Origin: Clostridia bacterium
Lineage (GTDB): Bacteria; Bacillota; Clostridia; Christensenellales; Aristaeellaceae
DNA length: 64,000 nt
Assembly: GCA_900769875.1 (NCBI GenBank)
Contig: CAAGII010000036.1
Location: 1-64,000, forward strand
Reading direction: 5' to 3'
In this document: piece by piece, positions 8,752 through 17,095 of the stretch
Numbering within the stretch: position 1 is the first letter of the stretch
Layout of the letters: every line of letters starts with the position of its first letter
Program-made: the position numbers and the translations under genes
Notes under the pieces: generated by a model
The model's database searches: none
What the model was told of the DNA's origin: nothing
Seen by the model: the letters and a program-made list of their open reading frames with translations, nothing else

Positions 8752-9423
8752 ATGAAGGTGACTGTGTTCATCTGCGGCGATTCTACCGCCGCATCCTACA
8801 CGCCTGAACGTTATCCGCTGACCGGATGGGGACAGGTGATCGGTGAAATGCTGCCCGGCGTTGCCATTGACAATCACGCGATGCCGGGACGCAGCACCAA
8901 GTCCTTTATCTACGAGGGCCGGTTACTGGCGGTGGAGGAGAAGCTGCAAAGGGGCGACCTTGTGCTGATCCAGTTTACCCACAACGATGAAAACCCGCTG
9001 GCGTGGCGCTACTGCGAGCCGTACACCGCCTTCAGCAGCCATCTGGGTATTTTTGTGGAAACCGCGAGGCTTCATGGTGCGATTCCTGTGCTGCTGACGC
9101 CGCTGTGCATGCGCGTGTTCCGCGACGGTGTACTTCAGCCCACGCACGCGGATTATCCCGACGCGATTCGCACCCTTGCGTGGCAGAAGCAGGTGCCGCT
9201 GATTGACGTGTATCAGGCGGGCTTTGCAGAGCTTGCGAGGCTAGGCGAGGAGGAGAGCAAGGCCATGCACATCCATGTTGGGCCGGGAAAGTACGAGGTT
9301 TACCCGGACGGCGCTGCGGACAACGCGCACACCAGCCCGCTCGGTGCGCACTTCTACGCGAAGGTTGTCGCGGACGGACTCGAACGCCTGGGGCTTGTGA
9401 AACACGCAGGGGGAGGAGCATAA
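8752..9423 (+). CDS. Rhamnogalacturonan acetylesterase, SGNH/GDSL hydrolase (CE12-like)
   Basis: This enzyme should remove acetyl groups from rhamnogalacturonan fragments. The product is 223 residues. All SGNH blocks are present: GDS with S11 as nucleophile, the oxyanion residues G46 (PGRS) and N78 (HND), and D190-x-x-H193 near the C-terminus. GWGQ at 25-28 is typical of the YesT/RhgT group. There is no signal peptide, matching a cytoplasmic role downstream of oligosaccharide uptake. TAAGGGAGG lies before the ATG, and the gene begins 8 bases after the lyase gene, so the two are cotranscribed. Confidence 0.85.
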   Translation: MKVTVFICGDSTAASYTPERYPLTGWGQVIGEMLPGVAIDNHAMPGRSTKSFIYEGRLLAVEEKLQRGDLVLIQFTHNDENPLAWRYCEPYTAFSSHLGIFVETARLHGAIPVLLTPLCMRVFRDGVLQPTHADYPDAIRTLAWQKQVPLIDVYQAGFAELARLGEEESKAMHIHVGPGKYEVYPDGAADNAHTSPLGAHFYAKVVADGLERLGLVKHAGGGA

Positions 9424-9424
9424 T

Positions 9425-10180
9425 ATGATTACCATCGCCAAATCAGGCGGGGACTTTGCCACCGTGACCGACGCCCTGCGCGCGCACCGCGAGAGTCAGG
9501 AGCCGCTGCTGCTGCTCCTGCGCATGGATACCTACGAAGAAAACGTGGTCATTGACCGTGCGCATGTGCGTCTGCGCGGCGAGGCGATGAACCGCACGAT
9601 TCTGAGCGGCACGCAGCCGCTTACCATTGCTGCGGACGATGTGTCGGTGGAGAACCTGACGCTGCGCATCCGGCAGGGGGACGATAGCACGTTTGTCGCG
9701 TATGGCGAGGCTACCGACGGCTGCATGCCCACCTGCTATGTCTGCTGCGACGAGAGCCTGAGCGCGCTGCCGGAGGACGTCACGCGCGGCGCTGTGGTGG
9801 AGTGGCTGCGTGAGGAAGGCGCGTCGAGCAAATCGTATGCGTCAGGGGAACGTCTGGGCTGCGCCGAGGTGTGCCTTCGCAGGGGTGACCGGCTGGTGAT
9901 AGCCCTTGGTCTCCACGACGCGGACGAGGACGTCCGCCATGCCACCCACTGCCGCCTGACCTATCCGCTGTATCTGCAGATGTTTGTGGACGCAGCGCTT
10001 CGTCATGGCGCAGAGCCGGTGCTTGTTGTCACGCCCGGTGTTCCGCAGCCGTATGCCGAGGCTACAGCGGATCTTGCCGCGCAGCGCCGTGTGCGTCTTG
10101 TGCGTCAGGACGGACGGACGGAGCGGCACGCGAATACCGAGCCGACGGGAGGCGTATTGTATGATCCGCTACGGCGTTAA
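9425..10180 (+). CDS. Chimeric protein: pectinesterase-like N-terminus fused to a degenerate SGNH domain
   Basis: Residues 1-95 of this 251-residue protein match the opening of pectin methylesterases (CE8): repeated beta strands with TYEENVVI, RGE-x-x-x-TIL and VSVENLTL. The pectinesterase catalytic part is missing. Residues 104-250 instead align with the acetylesterase encoded just upstream: CYVCCDESL with VFICGDSTA, ERLGCAEVCLRRGDRLVI with the EKLQRGDLVLI region, and HGAEPVLVVTP with HGAIPVLLTP. The catalytic serine position holds Glu110, the HND block is HDAD (164-167), and the final Asp-x-x-His is altered to RHANTEP. It is therefore probably not a hydrolase; a carbohydrate-binding or regulatory role is conceivable. 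The ATG follows GGAGGAGCATAAT and the gene starts one base after its neighbour. Confidence 0.6.
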   Translation: MITIAKSGGDFATVTDALRAHRESQEPLLLLLRMDTYEENVVIDRAHVRLRGEAMNRTILSGTQPLTIAADDVSVENLTLRIRQGDDSTFVAYGEATDGCMPTCYVCCDESLSALPEDVTRGAVVEWLREEGASSKSYASGERLGCAEVCLRRGDRLVIALGLHDADEDVRHATHCRLTYPLYLQMFVDAALRHGAEPVLVVTPGVPQPYAEATADLAAQRRVRLVRQDGRTERHANTEPTGGVLYDPLRR

Positions 10181-10841
10181 AATGGGAGAGACGATCTATC
10201 ACAACCCGCTTTCCTGCGCGGAGGATATCGCCTCCTTCCGCATGGAGGGCAGCGCGCTGATAACCTTCCCGCGCGGGCGGATGCGCATGGAAAACGCGCT
10301 TTCCGCCGCCGATGGACAGAAGGCGAACTATGTGCTGTGGTGCCCCGAGGTTTTTCCGGCCGATATATGCATTGAGTGGGATTTTCTGCCCATCCGTGAG
10401 CCGGGGCTGAGCATACTCTTCTTTTCCGCAGTGGGTCGGGGCGGTGAGGATTTGTTTGCCCCATCGCTCGGGGTGCGCACGGGCGTATATCCGCAGTACC
10501 ATCATGGCGATATCAACGCGTTCCATGTCAGCTATTTCCGCCGCAAGGAGGCGGACGAGCGCGCCTTCCACACCTGCAATCTGCGCAAGAGCTACGGCTT
10601 TCATTTGGTGGCGCAGGGCGGAGATCCCATCCCTGATGCCGACGAAGCGCATGAGCCCTACCGCATGGCAGTGCTGCGGAAGGACGATACGGTCGCGTTT
10701 TTCTGCAACGGGCTGGAAATCTTCCGCTATGTGGACGACGGCGTGACCTTCGGCGCAAGGCTTGGCGGCGGCAGGATCGGCTTTCGGCAGCTTGCGCCGC
10801 TGATCGCCGAATACGCCAACCTGACCGTGACCAGTCTTTGA
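10161..10841 (+). CDS. yesU: DUF1961 / YesU-like protein
   Basis: The product is 226 residues and resembles B. subtilis YesU, encoded within the rhamnogalacturonan utilisation cluster of that species. It looks like a concanavalin-type beta-sandwich: IEWDFLPIREPGLSILFFSA, then YPQYHHGDINAFHVSYFRR and a closing strand ANLTVTSL. Members have no proven reaction; binding or trimming of pectin fragments is the usual suggestion. The ATG at 10161 overlaps the preceding gene by 20 bases, so translation is probably coupled. It closes the four-gene pectin operon. Confidence 0.75.
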   Translation: MIRYGVKMGETIYHNPLSCAEDIASFRMEGSALITFPRGRMRMENALSAADGQKANYVLWCPEVFPADICIEWDFLPIREPGLSILFFSAVGRGGEDLFAPSLGVRTGVYPQYHHGDINAFHVSYFRRKEADERAFHTCNLRKSYGFHLVAQGGDPIPDADEAHEPYRMAVLRKDDTVAFFCNGLEIFRYVDDGVTFGARLGGGRIGFRQLAPLIAEYANLTVTSL

Positions 10842-10908
10842 TCGCCATATGCATAGATCCTGCGGCGCGCGGTTACAATGAGGATATCATGGAATAGGAG
10901 GAATCATC

Positions 10909-11097
10909 ATGCATTACCGCGTGAACGATCAATGCATTGGCTGCGGACTGTGCGAGGCAACCTGTCCTGATGTGTTCGAGCTGGGCAAGGACGGTCATGC
11001 CCATGTCAAGCCGCACAGCGATGAAGCGCAGCAGACCCGCGACGCAAGGCGCGCGCACGACGGCTGCCCGGTCGCGGCCATTGAGGAGATTCCCTGA
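10909..11097 (+). CDS. Single-cluster 4Fe-4S ferredoxin
   Basis: This 62-residue electron carrier has the pattern C9-x2-C12-x2-C15-x3-C19-P and a distal C53-P. That matches Thermotoga-type ferredoxins with one [4Fe-4S] cluster held by C9, C12, C15 and C53. AGGAGG precedes the ATG. It stands alone, 67 bases after the pectin operon, and shares its terminator with the convergent efflux operon. Confidence 0.9.
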   Translation: MHYRVNDQCIGCGLCEATCPDVFELGKDGHAHVKPHSDEAQQTRDARRAHDGCPVAAIEEIP

Positions 11098-11113
11098 GTG
11101 CGCGGAGCGCATA

Positions 11114-11154
11114 GCAAAAGCCCTTCCCTGACGCAACGAGGGAAGGGCTTTTGC
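11114..11154. terminator. Bidirectional terminator between ferredoxin and efflux operon
   Basis: A perfect 16-base stem has arms 11114-11129 and 11139-11154 (GCAAAAGCCCTTCCCT and its complement) around a 9-base loop. A-rich and T-rich arm ends serve both directions. Confidence 0.8.
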
Positions 11155-11163
11155 ACGCATCCG

Positions 11164-12222
11164 TTATTTCGGCAGATACACCGACGCGCTGCAGCCAAGC
11201 TTGCCATAGCCCGAGGGCAGCGATACGCGCACAGTGTAGTAGGCGGCGTTCGAGCGGGTCACACCCAGCCCGGAAATCTCCGTGACGGTGCCGTTGATGA
11301 CGCGCTCTTCGTCCATATCAAGGGTGACCTGCACGCTGTCGCCGACCCGCAGGTCGCGCAGGTCGATTTCATCCACGGACGCCGTGACCTCCAGCTGGTC
11401 GGTCAGCTCGATGCGGCACAGAAGCGCACCCTTCCAGACCTGCTGCCCGGGGCTGAAGGGCAGCGCGGAGATCACGCCCGCGTTGGGAGCGGATAGCACA
11501 TCGCTCGCGCCGGGCGCCGCATCGGACGAAAGCACCGTAAAGAGCCTGTCGCCGGCCTTGACAGCGTCGCCCTCCCTGACGTACACCTCCAGCACACGGC
11601 CCGCGCCCTGCACAAGGGCGTCATCACGGCGCACCACGCTGCCCTTGCCGATGGCGTTTTTGCTGGTGTGATCCTCATCGCGGTACAGGTTGACGCTGTT
11701 GCCGACGTTCAAATCGCCATCCGTCAGCTCCACCAAGTAGGTGTTGCCGCTCACACGGATGACGCGGCCGCTGCCCTCGCTCGTGGCGGTGGTTTCCCGC
11801 AGGGCGTACACGGTTTCACCGGTGTGGATCATGCGGTTTTTGGTGTCGCTTGTGCTGATGGATACGCTGGCCTCGATCATCAGAAGATGCTCGGGCTCAA
11901 TGGTCATCACGCAGCCGTAACGCTGCATCGCGGCGGACGCGTCATCGCCGGCGGCGATGAACAGCGCGCTAATCTTGCCATCCTCCGGCGCGTAGACGGT
12001 GGTGGACATCATCTGCATCAGCGTTTGCCCGGAGGTCACCGCGTCGCCCACCTCCAGATCATAGGACAGAAGCGTGCCGGAGCAGGGCGCGGTCACATCC
12101 ACATGCCTCGCGGCGCTGACCACGCCGTTGGCAATCGAGCAGCCGCTGAGATCCGCCGCGCATGACAGCGCCGGGGCAGCGAGCAGGAGGCCTGCGAGCA
12201 GCAGGGAAAGAGCTTTTTTCAT
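11164..12222 (-). CDS. Secreted HlyD/MacA-type adaptor of an ABC efflux system
   Basis: The 352-residue protein has a signal peptide (MKKALSLLLAGLLLAAPALS) and a cysteine soon after it. It shows two lipoyl-like (biotinyl) motifs, GTLLSYDLEVGDAVTSGQTL near residues 49-68 and GRVLEVYVREGDAVKAGDRL near 208-227, followed by beta-barrel strands typical of RND/MacA adaptors. It should sit outside the membrane and couple to the FtsX-type permease encoded just upstream in the same operon (20 bases between the genes). The substrate is unknown. Confidence 0.8.
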   Translation of the reverse strand: MKKALSLLLAGLLLAAPALSCAADLSGCSIANGVVSAARHVDVTAPCSGTLLSYDLEVGDAVTSGQTLMQMMSTTVYAPEDGKISALFIAAGDDASAAMQRYGCVMTIEPEHLLMIEASVSISTSDTKNRMIHTGETVYALRETTATSEGSGRVIRVSGNTYLVELTDGDLNVGNSVNLYRDEDHTSKNAIGKGSVVRRDDALVQGAGRVLEVYVREGDAVKAGDRLFTVLSSDAAPGASDVLSAPNAGVISALPFSPGQQVWKGALLCRIELTDQLEVTASVDEIDLRDLRVGDSVQVTLDMDEERVINGTVTEISGLGVTRSNAAYYTVRVSLPSGYGKLGCSASVYLPK

Positions 12223-12242
12223 GACCAGTCATCCTTTCCTGA

Positions 12243-14579
12243 TTATTCAACGCTCTTGAGCGCTTCCACCATATCGATCCTGCGCACCTTGCGTGTGAGC
12301 AGCCATTCGATCAGCCATGTGAAGGCGAAGGTGACGGCGCTGGCAATGAGAATGGACTGTGGGCTGACGTAGCTGGCGTACACCATGGTTTCGCTTTCGC
12401 AGCTGTGCAGGATCACCTCGGTCAGCACCACGCCCGGGGGAATGCCCAGCAGCACGCCAAGCAGAGCGGTGAGATCGTTTTCCCGCAGCATCAGCCGCCG
12501 GATTTCCTTCTGATGGTAGCCCAGCACCTTGAGCGTCGCGTAGTCGCGCGTGCGCTCCGTGAAGGACATCAGACCCATATTGTAGCAGATGATGAACGCA
12601 AGCCCAAGCGCCACCCCGCTCATGAGCGAGAACGCTACGGCGGTGGAATCCAGAATGCTCTGCGTGGCGGTGATCTGCTCGGAGGGATAGAGGATGGTGG
12701 ACACCTCGTCCATCTGCGCAAGCTTGCTTCTTGTCAGGTCTGTCGGGTTCCTGAGCAGAAGCGCCGTGGGCCGGAACGCGCCCTTGCGCAGGCGATCCCA
12801 CTGCTTTTCGCCCAGATAGACGCTCTGGCTGAGGTTGGTATCCGCAAGCGCGGTCAGGTGGAGGCTGATGGGCTCCTCGTCGCCCTGAAGCCACAAATGG
12901 AGCGTATCGCCCACCCTCACGCCAAGCGTCGAGGCGAGCTTTTCGCTGATGATCGCGCTGTCCCGAGGCACAGGCATCCATGTGCCGTCCCTGCCAAGGC
13001 ACAGGAGCGTCTGATCCTCCTGAAGCACGGTCAGCTGAACGGTGCGCGACGCCTTTTCGGTGCGCGCGGAGGCGGGCACCACCATGATGCCCTCCACAGC
13101 GTCCGCCTCAAGGCGCGCCTGATAGCTTTCCAGCGTGCCTACATCGCCCGACAGCTCGGCGCGGGTATCGTAGCGCACCGTGCCCTCGTAATACTGAGCG
13201 ATGAAGAAGCTGATGGAGTCGGTCAGCCCCAGCGTGCAGATGATGAGCATGTTGCAGCACAGGATGCCCACCAGCGACATGAAGGTGCGGCCCTTGTGGC
13301 GCATCAGGTTGCGAACGATCATCTTGGTGTTGAAGGAGAAGCGCCGCCACAGGAAGGTGACGCGTTCAAGAAGAATGCGGCTTCCCGCCTTGGGCGGCTT
13401 GGGCCGGAGCAGGGCGGCGGTGGTCTCATGGGCTGCGCGGTTGTAGGTGCGCAGGCAGATCAGCACACACAGCGCAACGCACAGCAGCGCAATGATCCAG
13501 CAGCCGGAGGAGACAGGCGCCTGCTTCTGCCACGGGTGATTGTAATGGGAAGCCTCCATGTCCCAGAGAATGTAGGGCAGGGAATATCTCCCGGCGAATA
13601 CGCCCAGAAGCGACCCGAGCATGGAGGGGTACAGCGCGTAGTTCAGGTAATGGCGGCGGATGATGCGGTCGCTGTAGCCCAGTGCCTTGAGCGTGCCCAT
13701 CTGCATGCGCTGCTTCTCCATCATGCGGGTCAGCGTAGTCAGCACCACCATGCTTGCCACGGCGAACGCCATGAGCGGAAAGACCTTGCACAGATTGCGG
13801 AACATATCCACATCGCTGCTGGTGCGCAGCGTGGAGGCATAGGAGCGCCGCGTTACCACCAGTGCGGAGGGCAGAAGCTCCGCGATCCGGTCTGCGACCT
13901 GATCCGCGTCGGCGCCATCCTCAAGCTGAATCAGCACCTGCGTATAGGGCAGGGGCGGCACGGCGCTGGAGGTCAGATACATGTAGCTGTAGTGCTTGAA
14001 GTCAGCCTTGATATCCTTCGCCATGGTGATATGCTCGCTGGCCTTGCACACACCGCGGATGATCAGGCTGCGATCCTCATCCATCAGGCGGATGGTGACG
14101 GTGTCGCCCACATGCAGGCCGTTCGCCTCGGCAAACTGGTCGTCCACAAGGCAGCCGCGCCGGTCGGACGGGGAGAGCATGCTTCCCTCCGTAATGAGCG
14201 GGACGCAGATAGCCATCTCCCGGTCTGTGACATGCACGACAAGCTCCGTCCCGTCGTCGAGCCCGACTGCGTCGCAGGTCAGCGTCGTTCGCGGCAGATA
14301 GGCGGCTACGCCTTCGACCTGCTCAATGCGCCTGAGATCATCGGCCGTGATGGACGCTGCGTTGACCCAGCAGTCGGCAAGGCTCGTTGCCTCATAGTAG
14401 CTGTCAAACGAAAGCTTAAGCATCCGCCAGGTTGCGTCCAGACCGCTGTAGCAAAAGGTGCCCAGCGCGCACAGCAGCACAATGGCGAGGAAGAGCATGA
14501 TGTTGTCGCGATAATCGCGCACAAGCTTGCGGCGAAGCGCTGCATGACCGCGAGGGGCATTGCGCTGATCCTTTACCAT
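12243..14579 (-). CDS. ABC transporter permease with two FtsX domains
   Basis: The 778-residue membrane protein has an N-terminal transmembrane helix (about 27-47), a large extracellular MacB-like region, and then two FtsX-type bundles. The first is near 265-385 (FPLMAFAVASMVVLTTLTRM onward) and the second near 650-770. LKALGYSDRIIRRHYL and LKVLGYHQKEIRRLML are the repeated coupling segments typical of each half. It forms a MacB/LolE-like mechanotransmission transporter with the ATPase encoded upstream, overlapping it by 7 bases, and with the adaptor downstream. The ATG has GGAGGATATCAC before it. Confidence 0.85.
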   Translation of the reverse strand: MVKDQRNAPRGHAALRRKLVRDYRDNIMLFLAIVLLCALGTFCYSGLDATWRMLKLSFDSYYEATSLADCWVNAASITADDLRRIEQVEGVAAYLPRTTLTCDAVGLDDGTELVVHVTDREMAICVPLITEGSMLSPSDRRGCLVDDQFAEANGLHVGDTVTIRLMDEDRSLIIRGVCKASEHITMAKDIKADFKHYSYMYLTSSAVPPLPYTQVLIQLEDGADADQVADRIAELLPSALVVTRRSYASTLRTSSDVDMFRNLCKVFPLMAFAVASMVVLTTLTRMMEKQRMQMGTLKALGYSDRIIRRHYLNYALYPSMLGSLLGVFAGRYSLPYILWDMEASHYNHPWQKQAPVSSGCWIIALLCVALCVLICLRTYNRAAHETTAALLRPKPPKAGSRILLERVTFLWRRFSFNTKMIVRNLMRHKGRTFMSLVGILCCNMLIICTLGLTDSISFFIAQYYEGTVRYDTRAELSGDVGTLESYQARLEADAVEGIMVVPASARTEKASRTVQLTVLQEDQTLLCLGRDGTWMPVPRDSAIISEKLASTLGVRVGDTLHLWLQGDEEPISLHLTALADTNLSQSVYLGEKQWDRLRKGAFRPTALLLRNPTDLTRSKLAQMDEVSTILYPSEQITATQSILDSTAVAFSLMSGVALGLAFIICYNMGLMSFTERTRDYATLKVLGYHQKEIRRLMLRENDLTALLGVLLGIPPGVVLTEVILHSCESETMVYASYVSPQSILIASAVTFAFTWLIEWLLTRKVRRIDMVEALKSVE

Positions 14580-15274
14580 GTGATATCCTCCACGCTGGCG
14601 GGGTGGTCGCTAAGCGTCATCTCCTGCACGCTGCCGTTTCTCATGCGGATGATGCGGTCGCCCAGCGGCGCGATGCTCGCGTTGTGGGTGATGATGACCA
14701 CCGTCGTGCCGTTTTCCCGGCTGATGCGCGTGAGCAATCCCAGCACGGACGCGCCCGTTTTGCTGTCCAGCGCGCCGGTTGGCTCATCGCACAGAAGCAG
14801 TGCCGGGTTCTTGCACAGTGCGCGTGCGATGGATACGCGCTGCTGCTCGCCGCCCGAAAGCTGAGCGGGGAAGTTACCCATGCGCTGACCCAGACCGACC
14901 TGCTCCAGCACCTGCCGTGGATCCAGCGCGCCGGGACATACCTGCTGTGCCAGCTCCACGTTTTCAAGCGCGGTGAGGTTGGGCATCAGGTTGTAGAACT
15001 GAAACACAAAGCCCACATCCAGCCTGCGGTACTCGGTCAGCTGACGCGGCTTCATGCCGCTCACCACCTTGCCGCCCACCGTGATGGTGCCGGAGGTCAC
15101 CTGATCCATGCCGCCGAGCAGGTTCAGCACCGTTGTTTTGCCCGCGCCGCTCGGGCCAAGCACCACGCAGAACTCGCCCTTTTCGATCTGGAAGGACACA
15201 TGATCGGCGGCGTGCACAACGCTGTCGCCGGCGGGATAATCCTTGCAGACCTGCTCAAAGGAAATATAGCTCAT
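14573..15274 (-). CDS. ABC transporter ATP-binding protein (MacB/LolD type)
   Basis: The 233-residue ATPase powers the adjacent FtsX-type permease. Walker A is GPSGAGKTT (about 40-48), the Q-loop region is VFQFYNLMPNLTALENV, the signature is LSGGEQQRV, Walker B is LLLCDEPTGALD and the switch histidine lies in IITHN. AAGGAG precedes the ATG. It is the first gene of a three-gene operon that ends with the adaptor. The ECF sigma and anti-sigma genes lie upstream on the same strand behind a terminator. Confidence 0.92.
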   Translation of the reverse strand: MSYISFEQVCKDYPAGDSVVHAADHVSFQIEKGEFCVVLGPSGAGKTTVLNLLGGMDQVTSGTITVGGKVVSGMKPRQLTEYRRLDVGFVFQFYNLMPNLTALENVELAQQVCPGALDPRQVLEQVGLGQRMGNFPAQLSGGEQQRVSIARALCKNPALLLCDEPTGALDSKTGASVLGLLTRISRENGTTVVIITHNASIAPLGDRIIRMRNGSVQEMTLSDHPASVEDITW

Positions 15275-15311
15275 TGGCTTTTGCTCCTTCCGTCATGATA
15301 CAGGGAGCATA

Positions 15312-15354
15312 CCCCGCCTAAGTGAAACGAGTGTGAATTTTCATGCAGGCGGGG
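15312..15354. promoter_or_regulatory. Inverted repeat upstream of the ABC operon
   Basis: CCCCGCCT (15312-15319) and AGGCGGGG (15347-15354) form a perfect eight-base inverted repeat with a 27-base AT-richer centre. It lies between the sigma/anti-sigma terminator and the ABC ATPase gene, where the promoter and operator of the efflux operon should be. No T-run follows in either direction, so it is more likely an operator or leader hairpin than a terminator. Confidence 0.4.
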
Positions 15355-15385
15355 CAAATTCTTCCAGCTTTTCGCATCAAGGCAA

Positions 15386-15432
15386 AGGGCTGTCTCATCC
15401 TGGAGGGGGCAATGCCCGGATGAAACAGCCCT
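15386..15432 (-). terminator. Terminator of the sigma/anti-sigma operon
   Basis: Arms 15386-15400 and 15418-15432 (AGGGCTGTCTCATCC with GGATGAAACAGCCCT, one mismatch) are followed on the minus strand by TTTG. Confidence 0.6.
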
Positions 15433-15448
15433 GAGGGAAAGCGTATGG

Positions 15449-16387
15449 TTACTGGACTGCCTTTTCGAAGGCGTCGATGAACTCCGGACAGCTCCACACG
15501 CCACACGCGGCGAGCTTGTCGTTTTTGACAAGCAGCTGCACGGTCAGCCCGTTGTCCAGCGAGATGAGCAGGCTCTGCTGGCCGCTCAGGCTTCCGCTGC
15601 TCTCGTAGGAGGCGTTCTTGGTCAGGATCGAGAACAGCTTCTCACACTGCGCCGGATCGCTGACGGTGCCCACGCCGCTCAGCTCCATCATGCGGATATG
15701 CCCGCTAAGCTGCAGCGTGCTCGACAGCGATTCGCCCTTGCGCCTTGCGCTGCCGTTGAAGCTGACGCGCTGGAAGAGACGGCAGCTGCCGTTCACATCC
15801 GCGGCCACGAGCGTGCCGCCCATGCCCCGGATCTCGTACACGCTCGTTCCCGCGGCGGCGATATTGCTCATCACAGCGCCGGAGGCGGCGGAGAGCGCGG
15901 GCTCGGTGGTGAACTGCGTCACCTTGCCGACGCTTGCGCCCAGTACGGAGGAGGGCACAGAGGAGGGCGACGTCATCATACGGTAATACCTTCCGTCCAC
16001 GCCGATGAGGGGGAAGGAGCCGCCGCTGCCCTCGGCCCACAGGCTGCGGTAGCGCGGCACGGACGCGGAGATGCTGACACTGCTGCCCTGCAGCGTCAGC
16101 GCGGAATCCTGCGCGCCGTCCGGAAGGGCGCGCGTCGTGCTGCCAGCCGCCATGCTGTCAATCAGCGGCGCTGTCCTCTGCGCGGAAAGCTGCGGCAGTC
16201 CCACCACCAGCGCCAGCGCGAACGCGGCGCAGCACACAGCGGCTGCCGCGCGCCTTGGCAGCGCCCACGCGCGGGGACGCCCGCCGGCCTTCTCCATGAT
16301 ACGCGCCTTCAGCTCGGGCCCGGCGGTCAAACCTCCAAGCGCCTGTTCTGCCATGGACGGCAGGTTTTCCAGTTTCATCTGCTTCAC
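15449..16387 (-). CDS. Putative membrane anti-sigma factor
   Basis: The product is 312 residues with an N-terminal cytosolic part of about 44 residues, one transmembrane segment (about 47-65, AAAAVCCAAFALALVVGL) and a Ser/Ala-rich extracellular domain of no family I recognise. It is encoded directly after an ECF sigma factor with a four-base GTGA overlap, and AAGGAG sits before the GTG. This is the classic arrangement for a transmembrane anti-sigma factor that holds the sigma factor until a surface signal arrives. No zinc-finger HxxxCxxC motif is seen, so it is not of the ZAS type. The role is inferred from topology and context. Confidence 0.6.
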   Translation of the reverse strand: MKQMKLENLPSMAEQALGGLTAGPELKARIMEKAGGRPRAWALPRRAAAAVCCAAFALALVVGLPQLSAQRTAPLIDSMAAGSTTRALPDGAQDSALTLQGSSVSISASVPRYRSLWAEGSGGSFPLIGVDGRYYRMMTSPSSVPSSVLGASVGKVTQFTTEPALSAASGAVMSNIAAAGTSVYEIRGMGGTLVAADVNGSCRLFQRVSFNGSARRKGESLSSTLQLSGHIRMMELSGVGTVSDPAQCEKLFSILTKNASYESSGSLSGQQSLLISLDNGLTVQLLVKNDKLAACGVWSCPEFIDAFEKAVQ

Positions 16388-16935
16388 CGGGCATCATCTC
16401 CTTTCAGCATGCCTTCCAGCTTTTTTCTGCCGCGACTGAGCCGTGAGGATATCGTACCCTCCGGCAGCCCCAGCATTTCGGCGATCTCCCCGATGCCATA
16501 GCCCTGATAATAGTGCAGCAGGATGACCTCCTTGAAGGACGGGGGAAGGCCGTTGATTGCCTCCATCACAGCCTGCTGCTCGTCGTGTCTGCCGATTTCA
16601 TCCGGCGCGGGCACCAGCTCGAAGGCGGGGCTGCCCAGCACCACGCGCTTGAGCCAGGAGCCGCGCCACAGATCCTTGCAGCGGTTCATGGCGACCTTGA
16701 GCAGCCATGCCTTTTCGCGGCCCTCCTGCAGAACGGGGGCGTTGGTGATCAGACGGACAAACACATCCTGCGTCACGTCCTCAGCGCGCTGTCTGTCGCC
16801 GAGGTAGAAATAGCACATGCGCAACACGTCGGTCGCGTAGCGGGCATACAGCTCCTCAAAGGAGGCTGTGGAAACCGCCCCCGTTTCCGGCGCGGCATGC
16901 AGAACGGTCGGAGGGACCGTGGCGGACTGCTGCAT
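16384..16935 (-). CDS. ECF-type RNA polymerase sigma factor
   Basis: The protein has region 2 (FEELYARYATDVLRMCYFYL...AEDVTQDVFVRL) and region 4 (LPPSFKEVILLHYYQGYGIGEIAEMLGLPEGTISSRLSRGRKKL) of sigma-70, in the SigM/SigW style. I chose ATG 16935 because AGGAGG lies 8 bases upstream, giving 183 residues; an in-frame ATG at 16977 would add 14 residues. It is cotranscribed with the putative anti-sigma gene. A good vegetative promoter lies at 17045-17074, so at least basal expression is by the housekeeping sigma factor. Confidence 0.88.
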   Translation of the reverse strand: MQQSATVPPTVLHAAPETGAVSTASFEELYARYATDVLRMCYFYLGDRQRAEDVTQDVFVRLITNAPVLQEGREKAWLLKVAMNRCKDLWRGSWLKRVVLGSPAFELVPAPDEIGRHDEQQAVMEAINGLPPSFKEVILLHYYQGYGIGEIAEMLGLPEGTISSRLSRGRKKLEGMLKGDDAR

Positions 16936-17000
16936 GTTCTGCTCCTCCTGATCGTTTCTTTGGTATCGCTCCGACATAATAACGCGCCGCCCTCCCCGTT

Positions 17001-17018
17001 TTCATGCATGGGCATGAA
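17001..17018. promoter_or_regulatory. Leader hairpin before the sigma factor gene
   Basis: TTCATGC (17001-17007) and GCATGAA (17012-17018) form a perfect seven-base stem with a four-base loop. It lies in the predicted 5' leader of the sigma gene on the minus strand. On the plus strand it is followed by a T-run, but no plus-strand gene ends here. Confidence 0.35.
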
Positions 17019-17044
17019 GTTTTTTTGAAGGATTTTCCCGCAGC

Positions 17045-17074
17045 ATTATACCACGGGCGGGGGAGGCTTGTAAA
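17045..17074 (-). promoter_or_regulatory. Sigma-A type promoter for the ECF sigma operon
   Basis: On the minus strand TTTACA (17074-17069) and TATAAT (17050-17045) are 18 bases apart. Confidence 0.6.
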
Positions 17075-17095
17075 GCGGCAGGTATTGGCTTTGCC

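Noticed and set aside
17001..17025. Plus-strand terminator before the spoIIQ region
   Set aside because: The stem and T-run exist, but no plus-strand gene ends there; a minus-strand leader hairpin is more likely.
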